A model generated the notes under the pieces. That model had not been told where the DNA came from and ran no database searches. It was given only the letters and a program-made list of their open reading frames with translations. A stretch of DNA of 53,129 bases from an uncultured Prevotellaceae bacterium (GTDB taxonomy: Bacteria > Bacteroidota > Bacteroidia > Bacteroidales > Bacteroidaceae): the NCBI GenBank assembly GCA_902780025.1, contig CACZDV010000020.1, forward strand, positions 1-53,129. Direction: 5' to 3'. The stretch's first letter is position 1; every line of letters begins with the position of its first letter. Below are positions 8,688 to 19,281 of the stretch, piece by piece. The position numbers were made by a program, and so were the translations under genes.

Positions 8688-10994
8688 TTATTTAATAAAG
8701 AATTTCTTTCCGTTCTTGATATAGAGACCCTTCGAAGGCCGTTCTACCTGTTGGCCTTTCAGGTTATAGTATTTCCCGTCGTCAGCCGTTGTCTGGCTGA
8801 TGCCGGCCACGTCAAGTGTCTCGGTAGAGGGAACGAGATAGGCGGCAGTGACATTGGCACTGTTGCCGCTGTTCACCTTCAGGGCATTGATGTGTACGAA
8901 GCTGTCGTTACGCGTCTTACCCTCATTGGTAGTGACGGTTTTCAGATCGGCCAGGGGCAGGACGATGGCCTGTAGCACGGGGTCCCAGTAGCGGTCGCTG
9001 CTGTTGAACGACACCATAATCTGCTTGTAAGGCCCGTGGTCGGTCAGCCGGTTGGCCAGTATGCGCAGTCCGCTGCCCGTGCCGCGCAGCACCAGCTTAT
9101 CGTACAGACTGACGTCGGCAAATAGGTTATAGCTGACTGAGGTGAAGCCAGCCACGGTACTGCCTCCGCTGACGTTTCGTTTCATGTTCCACTCGGTATT
9201 GACGACGGTGGCTGTCGGCTTAGCGTTGGCTCCCGTCCCATTCCACTCGTGGAACATCGATGCCGTAAACTCCGTCCAGTCGTCAGGAGCCTCGAAGTCG
9301 TCGATGTCAACATAGTCCATGATATAGCTGAGCACATTTGCGGTGCGCACGGGGAAGTACTGTGTCAGCAGCCGTTGGCGCTCGGTCATGTAGTGGTCGT
9401 CGACGGTGTAGAGCTGACCTCGCGACTGCCAGGGGTGAACGTCGCGGCGGTAGTCGCCCCAGCGGGCAGCCTCGGCGTAGATGGCACCCGAGATGGTGTT
9501 GTAGAGACTATCCCACACCTCGACCACGCTCTGCTGTCCCAGCAGTCCGTCGTCGGCCAGCAACTCCTTGGCGCGGCGCAGGTAGCGGCGGGCGAAGTTG
9601 TCGTTCCGCAGCAGGTTGTGGAAGATGCCGGTGGGGAAGCTGTTGCCGTTGTTCACGGCGAGAATGTTCTCCCGGGCACTCTCGAAGATAATCTCCGAGT
9701 CCCAGCAGAGGAAGCGGAAGCCCCGGCTCACGGTGCTGTCGTTGTTGTGGCGGCGTATGGCATACCAGTTATGATGGTCCCAGTCGGTGTTGCCGCCATA
9801 CTGGTTGATGAGCATATAGTCGATGAAGGCATCCACGTCGAGCAGCGTGTCTAACTGCTGTAGCGGAGCGTCGCCGGGCAGGTCGGCTACCGCTTTGACC
9901 ATCTGGTTCCAGACGTCGAGGGTTCCCTCGGCAGCTTCCAGGTGGTTACCGCCGTCCTCCTCAATCTTGACCACGTCGATGTCGCTCTTCTTGCCGCCTA
10001 AGTGATCCTTGCCGAACTGTTCGTCCACGCGCTCGGCAATATTGTAGAGTCCCCAGTACATACCATTAATAAAGAGGTGTACGTAGAGCGCGTTGACGCC
10101 CAGTCCGCTGATGCGTCGCTGCATGCGTCGTGCCCAGACGTCGCGGGAGTACTGTGCCTTGGTGCGGTTGCTCTCGCCCCAGTGCTGCCAGGCGTTGCCA
10201 AAGTGGCAGCGCACCACCAGCTGGTCGAACTTCGACGGCTCGTCGCTGCCGAAGACGGGGTATTGCAAGGTCTTCGGACCGTATTTCTCCTTGAACACCA
10301 GTCGGAAGGAGTGCTTGGGGTTCTTCTCAGCCAGTCGTCCGTGGCCGCCATGTAGACGGATGCCGCAGGTGGTACTCATATCGTGCTTCTGAGGGCCGCC
10401 AATTAGTTCGACGCTGGCCGGACGTGTCCAGCCGTGACCAGTGGCATCGCCGACGGGAGGACCTGTGAAGATGTAGATGCCTCCCGTCTCTTCATCGTTC
10501 TCATGGCTGAAGAAGTTGTCCTTATCAGAAACGATGCTCAGGATAGGCAGGTCACTCAGTCCTTTTTCTATCTTCGTGGCAAGTCGCTGGTTGCCGGTCA
10601 TCTCAGGGTCCATGCCGTAGTCGGCGATGGCCGTACCCCAAATCTGGCAGTATTCGCCCCAGGTGTCCGGGTAGCCTGCAGGATTGTCCGGCTGTGAGAG
10701 GACGGAAGAAGTGAAGATATAGGAGGCCGTTGTGACAGGTGAGAGGGAGTCGCCAATCACCTCGACGGCGCGCAGGATGGTGGTCTTGCTGAATTGCAGG
10801 GGTTTGGTGTAGCGCGGACTGGCTGCAGTAGGGGTGCTTCCGTCAAGGGTGTAATGAATTTCCGAACCGGCAGCACTGATGCTGACAGTAATGGAACGAC
10901 TCGTGTACAGGCCGTGTGGCTGGTCGAAGGTTGGCTGCGCCCATGCAAGGATAGTAGTAAGGGCGATGGCGATGGTGGTTAGTATGCGTGTCAT
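8688..10994 (-). CDS. Secreted CotH-kinase-like protein with chitobiase-type domain
   Basis: A 768-residue protein with a signal peptide (ILTTIAIALTTILAWAQ). Residues about 22-95 form a chitobiase/beta-hexosaminidase C-terminal-like domain (IHYTLDGSTPTAASPRY). Residues about 150-470 match the CotH kinase family: GIRLHGGHGRL, KHSFRLVFKEKYG, FINGMYWGLYNIAERVDE, DVDAFIDYMLINQYGGNTDW and FLCWDSEIIF, whose acidic residues would bind metal. CotH proteins phosphorylate secreted proteins in Bacillus; the bacteroidal role is unknown. The protein ends in LKGQQVERPSKGLYIKNGKK, a type IX-like C-terminal signature also seen in the GH30 and C10 proteins here. A -7 box for this gene lies at 11003-11010. Confidence 0.8.
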   Translation of the reverse strand: MTRILTTIAIALTTILAWAQPTFDQPHGLYTSRSITVSISAAGSEIHYTLDGSTPTAASPRYTKPLQFSKTTILRAVEVIGDSLSPVTTASYIFTSSVLSQPDNPAGYPDTWGEYCQIWGTAIADYGMDPEMTGNQRLATKIEKGLSDLPILSIVSDKDNFFSHENDEETGGIYIFTGPPVGDATGHGWTRPASVELIGGPQKHDMSTTCGIRLHGGHGRLAEKNPKHSFRLVFKEKYGPKTLQYPVFGSDEPSKFDQLVVRCHFGNAWQHWGESNRTKAQYSRDVWARRMQRRISGLGVNALYVHLFINGMYWGLYNIAERVDEQFGKDHLGGKKSDIDVVKIEEDGGNHLEAAEGTLDVWNQMVKAVADLPGDAPLQQLDTLLDVDAFIDYMLINQYGGNTDWDHHNWYAIRRHNNDSTVSRGFRFLCWDSEIIFESARENILAVNNGNSFPTGIFHNLLRNDNFARRYLRRAKELLADDGLLGQQSVVEVWDSLYNTISGAIYAEAARWGDYRRDVHPWQSRGQLYTVDDHYMTERQRLLTQYFPVRTANVLSYIMDYVDIDDFEAPDDWTEFTASMFHEWNGTGANAKPTATVVNTEWNMKRNVSGGSTVAGFTSVSYNLFADVSLYDKLVLRGTGSGLRILANRLTDHGPYKQIMVSFNSSDRYWDPVLQAIVLPLADLKTVTTNEGKTRNDSFVHINALKVNSGNSANVTAAYLVPSTETLDVAGISQTTADDGKYYNLKGQQVERPSKGLYIKNGKKFFIK

Positions 10995-11002
10995 ATTGCT
11001 TG

Positions 11003-11010
11003 CAAAAGTA
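11003..11010 (-). promoter_or_regulatory. -7 box for the CotH/GH43 minus-strand operon
   Basis: The minus strand reads TACTTTTG 8 nt upstream of the CotH ATG (10994), so the leader would be extremely short. No clear -33 TTTG was found. Confidence 0.45.
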
Positions 11011-11062
11011 CAATAAATAATGTAAAAAAGGATGTGAGAAAGGAAAGATTTTTCCGAAATGA

Positions 11063-13414
<2,352 letters not shown>

Positions 13415-13449
13415 GACTGTTTGTAACATTTTTCAAAGAATACGATACA

Positions 13450-13478
13450 AAATGCGGCACGTGTTGCCGCATTTTTTT
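13450..13478 (+). terminator. Rho-independent terminator after GH10-CE1
   Basis: Stem AAATGCGGCA / TGCCGCATTT with loop CGTGT, followed by a T run. The -7 box of the next gene begins 3 nt after it, so terminator and promoter are stacked. Confidence 0.85.
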
Positions 13479-13480
13479 AT

Positions 13481-13488
13481 TATCTTTG
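13481..13488 (+). promoter_or_regulatory. -7 box for the GH30-GH29-GH43-GH115 operon
   Basis: TATCTTTG lies immediately after the T run of the upstream terminator, 18 nt before the ATG at 13507. A -33 element would have to fall inside the terminator stem, so RNA polymerase binding and termination share the same DNA. Confidence 0.6.
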
Positions 13489-13506
13489 CACCGCTAAACT
13501 GTAAAT

Positions 13507-16041
13507 ATGAAAAGAAAACTACTCCTACTGTCTTTCGCCCTGCTGTCGGTGGCTCTTTATGCCCAGCGGGCAACGGTACGCCTCGATGCCAGTACCAAGT
13601 ATCAGCACATTACCGGTTTCGGCGGCTTCGTCTGCTCACCGCAATTCCAATATGGTCATATGTCGACCTCTGACATTAAGAAGGTGTGGGGTGAGTCGAG
13701 TACCGTGGGGTGTAACATCATGCGACTCTACATCCCCATCGGCAAGGACTCGTGGAGCCATTCGTTGGCTACGGCTAAGCAAGCCAAGCAGATGGGCCTC
13801 ATCGTGTTTGCCTCACCGTGGGGACAGCCCGCCGAGTGGAAAACCAACGGCACCAGCAACGCTAAGAACAGTGATGGAACCCTGGGCTACCTGAAGAAAG
13901 AAAACTGGGCCGACTATGCCCAGTACTTGGAAGAATATGTACAGTACCTTAGAAAGAATGGTGTAGAACTTGATGCTATTTCCATACAGAACGAGCCCGA
14001 CTGGCAGGCAACCTATGCCGGTTGTATGTGGTCGGCCACCGATATCGCCAACTTCGTGAAGACCTACGGTAAATCCATTAGTTGTAAGGTAATGGCACCT
14101 GAGACACTGGCTGTCAGCGACAGCTACGCCAATGCCCTCAACAAGACCGATATCCTCGACTGTTTCGACATCTACGGCGGTCACCAGTATGGCGGCATCC
14201 AATCGGCTTACAAGAACCTTGCCAAGAAAGGAAAGGAGATTTGGATGACCGAATACCTGATTAACTGGAATGAGAACATAAAAGAAACAGATCCGAACTA
14301 TCGTAAATGGGACTTTTCGAAAGACTTCTTTAACTTTTTCCGTGCTATTAATACCTGTATGCTCGGCGACTTCAACGCCTGGATTCACTATGCTGCCAAG
14401 CGTTTCTACGGTATGTTGGGTGATGGCCAGTGTGGTACCTCTAGTGGTGTTGTCACCAAGCGCGGCTATATTATGGCACACTTCGCCAAGTTCGTAACGG
14501 GTATGGACCGCATCGGCGCTACGTTCAGCGGCGGACTGGAAGGCTCTGCTTATCAGTCGCAGTCGGGTGATACCGTAGTGGCTGTCATGGCCAATGCTAC
14601 GGACAACGAGTTGACGACTACCCTTGACTTGCCGTTCTATACTGACCAGGCGGCTGTCGTCACCACCACCAAGGCGAAGAGTTATACCAAGACTTCGTCC
14701 TCGTATGAGGAGGAAACCTGCCGTCCCGTCGTGAAGGTTGCCGCCCAAAGCGTTTGCACGGTGCTTTGCATTCGGAAGCATGACCGCCAGCCTTCCAACA
14801 TGAAGGGTACGGCTACTCGCTTCGACCGCATCGATGATATGGCGACAACGAAGACCAACTTCGGCACTTCTTATAAACTGTCGGGCAAGACCAAGACCTT
14901 CGACAGTTCCAATTCGCTGATTTCCAGTCGTAAGAATACTACCTACGGCTATGTGGCCCTGAACAACCGTTACTCGCAGTTGGTGATGCATGTCAATAAG
15001 GTGACCTCCACTAATTCGCTGACGGCAGGCAAGCCGACGCTCTATTACGTCAACGCCAAGGGTGAGGCTGTGAACCATGAGTATGAACGCTTGGACTTGA
15101 GCAAGGGACAGGACTTCGACCTCGTATTCGACCTCTCTCCTGCCACGCTTCAGGACGGCTGCATCGGATTGCTGTCGCTGACCTGTGATAATTCCCAGTC
15201 GCATCTGAGCATCACCTTCGGCGATGTCTATTTCGGCCAGGATTATGCGGGTAAGCTCAGCGGTGCCTTTGTGGCCGACGATTCCAATGTGCTTGACTTT
15301 AGCGACGACGCTGCTTGCACCAGTATTGATATGAGCAATGTCACCGATCTGCCAGCAGAACTGCCGTGGCTCACAGGTAGCAACCGTGTGGCCTATGTTG
15401 CCGAGGGTACTCCGCTGACGGGAACAAACATCGTGGCGGGAACCGTCTGCCGCAGTCTTGTGCTACGGGTCGATGGTGGTGATTTCCGTCCGGCCACTGC
15501 CTTTACGGCTGATGCTGCCACGTTCACTTGTACGGTCGACGGTCTGCGTCTGCTGATGTTGCCGTTTAGTGCCAATGCCCCTGAGGGTGTCAAGGTATAT
15601 TCCATTAGTGATGATCTGTCGTTAGTTGAGATGCGTTCCGTTCCTGCTCATCAGCCTGTGCTGATTGAGGGCAGGGGAGAAGTAACCTTTACGGGTGAGG
15701 GTGAGGTTTCTTACTCCGCCAGTCCTCTCGATGCCGTGTTGCGTGGTACTTATGCCGCCGCTCCGCTTTTTGCCGGTGACTATGTCTTAGGACAGCAGGA
15801 CGGTCAGTGGGGACTTGTCCGCCTGACGTCTGCCTCTACGTTGTCGCCTTTCGGTGTTTATGCAAGTATGACAGCTACCGATGCTTTCCTGCCGTTCTTT
15901 GGGGATGGCTTTACGGGAATCAATACGATATCACTCAATGACAAGAATAGCGGCGTGATCTATAACCTGAAGGGACAGCGCGTCAGCAGTCCGAAGCACG
16001 GCCTGTATATTATTGACGGAAAGAAACGATACATCAAATAA
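13507..16041 (+). CDS. GH30-family xylanase with type IX-like C-terminus
   Basis: An 844-residue protein with a signal peptide (LLLLSFALLSVALYAQ). Residues 22-430 match GH30: ITGFGGFVCS, MRLYIPIG, acid/base Glu163 in SIQNEPDW, HQYGG and nucleophile Glu249 in IWMTEYL. The compact barrel plus side beta-sandwich resembles subfamily 8 glucuronoxylanases, but subfamily is uncertain. Residues about 440-580 look like an extra beta-sandwich, possibly carbohydrate-binding. The end reads LKGQRVSSPKHGLYIIDGKK, a signature shared with two other exported proteins here. It is the first gene of a four-gene operon. Its stop TAA overlaps the next ATG by one base, which implies translational coupling. Confidence 0.85.
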   Translation: MKRKLLLLSFALLSVALYAQRATVRLDASTKYQHITGFGGFVCSPQFQYGHMSTSDIKKVWGESSTVGCNIMRLYIPIGKDSWSHSLATAKQAKQMGLIVFASPWGQPAEWKTNGTSNAKNSDGTLGYLKKENWADYAQYLEEYVQYLRKNGVELDAISIQNEPDWQATYAGCMWSATDIANFVKTYGKSISCKVMAPETLAVSDSYANALNKTDILDCFDIYGGHQYGGIQSAYKNLAKKGKEIWMTEYLINWNENIKETDPNYRKWDFSKDFFNFFRAINTCMLGDFNAWIHYAAKRFYGMLGDGQCGTSSGVVTKRGYIMAHFAKFVTGMDRIGATFSGGLEGSAYQSQSGDTVVAVMANATDNELTTTLDLPFYTDQAAVVTTTKAKSYTKTSSSYEEETCRPVVKVAAQSVCTVLCIRKHDRQPSNMKGTATRFDRIDDMATTKTNFGTSYKLSGKTKTFDSSNSLISSRKNTTYGYVALNNRYSQLVMHVNKVTSTNSLTAGKPTLYYVNAKGEAVNHEYERLDLSKGQDFDLVFDLSPATLQDGCIGLLSLTCDNSQSHLSITFGDVYFGQDYAGKLSGAFVADDSNVLDFSDDAACTSIDMSNVTDLPAELPWLTGSNRVAYVAEGTPLTGTNIVAGTVCRSLVLRVDGGDFRPATAFTADAATFTCTVDGLRLLMLPFSANAPEGVKVYSISDDLSLVEMRSVPAHQPVLIEGRGEVTFTGEGEVSYSASPLDAVLRGTYAAAPLFAGDYVLGQQDGQWGLVRLTSASTLSPFGVYASMTATDAFLPFFGDGFTGINTISLNDKNSGVIYNLKGQRVSSPKHGLYIIDGKKRYIK

Positions 16042-17666
16042 TGACTATGAGAAGAACCGTTCTTACAATCGCAGCTCTGTGGACTATGCTGTCCGCAACA
16101 GTAGCGCAATCTTATAAGGTGTTGGTCTCGGAAGACCATGAGCCCATGCAGCAGGGCAAGTATGAACCCACGTGGCAGTCGTTGGAGACTCACCAGACGC
16201 CCGAATGGTTCCGCGATGCCAAGTTCGGCATCTGGGCCCATTGGGGCGCACAGTGCGTGGAAGGCTCTGGCGACTGGATGGCCCGCGGCCTGTACCTGGA
16301 GGGTTCCGACCAGTATAACTACCACCGCGAGCACTACGGCCACCCCTCGGAGTTCGGGTATAAGGACATCCTGCCCTTATTCAAGGCCGAGAAGTGGGAT
16401 CCGGAAGCATTGGTGGAGCGCTATAAACGTTGCGGCGCACAGTACTTCTTCGTGCTCGGCAATCATCACGACAACTACGACCTTTGGGACTCGAAGTACC
16501 AACCTTGGAACTCTAAGAACATCGGTCCCAAGAAGGATATCCTCGAAGGGTGGGCACGTGCCGCCAAGAAGGCCGGCCTGCCATTAGGCATCTCGTTTCA
16601 TGCTGACCATGCATGGACGTGGTTCGAACCCTCACAGCGCTATGACCTGAAGGGCGACAAGGCGGGTGTCTACTACGACGGTAACCTGACCAAGGAAGAC
16701 GGTAAGGGCAAATGGTGGGAAGGTCTCGACCCGCAGATGCTCTACCAGCAGAACCACCCCATGAGCCAGGGGTCGTGGGACAACGGGCGCATCCACTCGC
16801 AGTGGGGCTGGGACAACGGCGCCTGCCCGCCGTCGCAGGAGTTTGTGACGAACTTCTACGACCGTACCCTCGACGCCATCAACCGCTATCAGCCCGACCT
16901 CATCTATTTCGACGTCACCGTGCTGCCGTTCTATCCTATCAGCGACGCTGGCATGAAGATTGTCGCCCACATGTACAACAAGAACCCGCGTGCCGTGGTC
17001 TTCGGAAAGATCCTGAACGAAGACCAGAAGAAGGCCCTGACATGGGACGTGGAGCGCGGTGCTCCCAACCAGATGATTGAGGAGCCGTGGCAGACCTGCA
17101 ACTGCATCGGCGACTGGCACTACAATACCAAGACCTATCAGCGGGGCTACCGCACCGCTACGAACATGGTGAAGCAGCTGGTGGACATTGTGTCGAAGAA
17201 CGGTAACCTGCTGCTGAACATCCCCCTGCGGGCCGACGGCACCTACGACGAGAAGGCCGCCCAGTTCCTCGACGAGCTGGAGGCCTGGATGACCCAGAAC
17301 GGCGAGAGCATCTTCGGCACGCGTCCCTGGGTGAAGTTCGGAGAAGGCCCTGTGGCTGAGAAGGATATCAAGATCAACTCGCAGGGTTTCAACGAAGGCC
17401 AGTACAATGGCATGGACTATCGCGACATACGCTTCAACCAGACGAAGAAGTACCTTTATGTCACCGCGATGGGTTGGCCTCAGGACGGACGTCTGGTCAT
17501 CAAGTCGCTGGCTAAGGGTAATCCTGATTTCAAGAAGAGCATTTCCTCCGTCTTCCTGTTAGGACATGGAAAACTCAAGGCTCGTCAGACGGTAGAGGGA
17601 CTGGTCATTGACCTCCCGAAGCAGCCCGTCAACAAAATCGCTCCTGTAGTAAGAATTAATAAATAA
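16041..17666 (+). CDS. GH29-like alpha-L-fucosidase
   Basis: A 541-residue protein with a signal peptide (VLTIAALWTMLSATVAQ). GH29 hallmarks are WFRDAKFGIWAHWG, the stretch YFFVLGNHHDNYDLWDSK, GLPLGISFHADHAW and the strand PDLIYFDVTV, whose Asp291 sits where the GH29 nucleophile is expected. Later motifs include NGNLLLNIPLRADGTYD and the C-terminal beta domain. It would remove alpha-linked L-fucose; some relatives act on galactose, so specificity is open. The start at 16041 overlaps the GH30 stop (TAATG); a second ATG at 16047 is possible. GH43 follows after 10 nt. Confidence 0.85.
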   Translation: MTMRRTVLTIAALWTMLSATVAQSYKVLVSEDHEPMQQGKYEPTWQSLETHQTPEWFRDAKFGIWAHWGAQCVEGSGDWMARGLYLEGSDQYNYHREHYGHPSEFGYKDILPLFKAEKWDPEALVERYKRCGAQYFFVLGNHHDNYDLWDSKYQPWNSKNIGPKKDILEGWARAAKKAGLPLGISFHADHAWTWFEPSQRYDLKGDKAGVYYDGNLTKEDGKGKWWEGLDPQMLYQQNHPMSQGSWDNGRIHSQWGWDNGACPPSQEFVTNFYDRTLDAINRYQPDLIYFDVTVLPFYPISDAGMKIVAHMYNKNPRAVVFGKILNEDQKKALTWDVERGAPNQMIEEPWQTCNCIGDWHYNTKTYQRGYRTATNMVKQLVDIVSKNGNLLLNIPLRADGTYDEKAAQFLDELEAWMTQNGESIFGTRPWVKFGEGPVAEKDIKINSQGFNEGQYNGMDYRDIRFNQTKKYLYVTAMGWPQDGRLVIKSLAKGNPDFKKSISSVFLLGHGKLKARQTVEGLVIDLPKQPVNKIAPVVRINK

Positions 17667-17676
17667 CCAAAAGAGT

Positions 17677-19278
17677 ATGAAAAAGACAATCATTACAAGT
17701 TTATTGCTGGCCTTGCTGCCGCTGTGCGCTACGGCTCAGACGGCTCCGACGGAGAAAATCCAAAACCCGATGCTGTGGGCTGACGTTCCCGATCCCGATG
17801 TTATCCGTGTGGGTGATACCTTCTATCTGGTATCCACCACCATGCACCTGATGCCGGGTGCTCCCGTGATGGCTTCGAAGGACCTGAAGAACTGGGAGAC
17901 CGTCGGCTATATCTTCGACAAGCTGACCGACTCGCCGAAGTACGACCTGCAGGAAGGTACCGTCTATGGCCGTGGTCAGTGGGCTACCTCGCTGAAGTAT
18001 CACGAAGGTAAGTTCTGGGCACTTTTGGCTCCCAACGAGGCCGGTCCCATGGGTGATACCTATATCTTCACGGCACCGAAAGCCGAAGGTCCCTGGACCA
18101 TCCACTCGCGCCTCCGCCACTTCCATGACGCTACGCTGTTCTTCGACGACGACGGCACACCCTACGTATTCTTCGGAACGGGTGAGATGTGCCAGTTGAC
18201 ACGCGACCTGAAGGGGGTCGTCGAGGGTAGCCTCCGTCACTATTTCCAGCGCGAGGAAGACGAGCGCGGTCTGTTGGAGGGCACCCGTGTCATCAAGTAC
18301 CGTGGTACCTACTATGCACAGTTGATTTCCCATACCTATGCCCCTGGTCGTCATCGCCGTGAGGTGTGCTACCGCACAAAGGACCTGAACGCCAAGTGGG
18401 AGAAGAACGTCATCCTCGAGAGCGACTTCGGTGGTTTCTCCTATCTGGCACAGGGTACTATCGTCGACTCTGAGTCTGGCGACTGGTATGGTATTATGTT
18501 CCAGGACCGTGGCGGTGTAGGCCGTGTGCTGACGCTGTCGCCTGTCCGCTGGATTGACGGTTGGCCGATGCTGGGCGACGAGAACGGTAAGGTGCCCGAC
18601 GTGATGCGTCCCTACAAGAGCGGTGAGCCCACGAAGAGCATTGTACTGGCCGACGATTTCAGCGCCTCGAAATTAGGACTCCACTGGCAGTGGAACCATA
18701 ACCCGATTGACAACGCTTGGAGCCTGACGGAACGTCCGGGTTTCTTGCGTCTGAAGACCAACCGCGTGGTGCCTAACCTTTACTTGGCTCCTAACACGCT
18801 GACACAGCGTATGTTCGGTCCGACTTGTAGCGGTGCCGTCTGCATCGACTTCACGAAGATGAAGGATGGCGACTGTGCTGGCTTTACGGCCTTCAACGGC
18901 GACTCCGGCGTGTTGACCCTTAAGAAGAATGGTAAGAAGGTAACGCTCGAGATGAGTGAGCAGAAGGTCAGTCTCACCGACCGTGAGAAGGCTGTCACCA
19001 ATGTCGACGAGAAGGTCGTCGAGACCGTTGACCTGCCGAAGCTCAAGACGCAGAAGATTTGGCTGCGCATCGACGGTGACTTCCAGCCCCGCCACAATGA
19101 TGCTGCCAACTTCTACTATAGTCTTGATGGTCAGGAGTGGACGCAGATAGGCACCAAGGACTACCGCTGCATCTTCGACTATCGCCGCTTCTTCATGGGC
19201 TCTAAGTTTGCCATCTTTAACTATGCCACGAAGAAGGCCGGAGGATATATTGACGTTGACGAATTCAAACTGCTGTAA
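17677..19278 (+). CDS. GH43 beta-xylosidase/alpha-L-arabinofuranosidase with C-terminal sandwich
   Basis: A 533-residue protein with a signal peptide (LLLALLPLCATAQ). Residues 28-320 form the GH43 propeller: base Asp39 in DVPDPDVIRVGDTFYL, the modulator Asp in HDATLFFDDDGTPY and the acid Glu in GLLEGTRVIKYRGTYY. Residues about 335-533 form the concanavalin-like C-terminal domain typical of beta-xylosidase-type GH43 enzymes (LHWQWNHNPIDNAWSL, FYYSLDGQEWTQIG). It would trim xylo- or arabino-oligosaccharides released by GH10 and GH30. It lies 10 nt after GH29 and 3 nt before GH115, inside one operon. Confidence 0.9.
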   Translation: MKKTIITSLLLALLPLCATAQTAPTEKIQNPMLWADVPDPDVIRVGDTFYLVSTTMHLMPGAPVMASKDLKNWETVGYIFDKLTDSPKYDLQEGTVYGRGQWATSLKYHEGKFWALLAPNEAGPMGDTYIFTAPKAEGPWTIHSRLRHFHDATLFFDDDGTPYVFFGTGEMCQLTRDLKGVVEGSLRHYFQREEDERGLLEGTRVIKYRGTYYAQLISHTYAPGRHRREVCYRTKDLNAKWEKNVILESDFGGFSYLAQGTIVDSESGDWYGIMFQDRGGVGRVLTLSPVRWIDGWPMLGDENGKVPDVMRPYKSGEPTKSIVLADDFSASKLGLHWQWNHNPIDNAWSLTERPGFLRLKTNRVVPNLYLAPNTLTQRMFGPTCSGAVCIDFTKMKDGDCAGFTAFNGDSGVLTLKKNGKKVTLEMSEQKVSLTDREKAVTNVDEKVVETVDLPKLKTQKIWLRIDGDFQPRHNDAANFYYSLDGQEWTQIGTKDYRCIFDYRRFFMGSKFAIFNYATKKAGGYIDVDEFKLL

Positions 19279-19281
19279 ACG

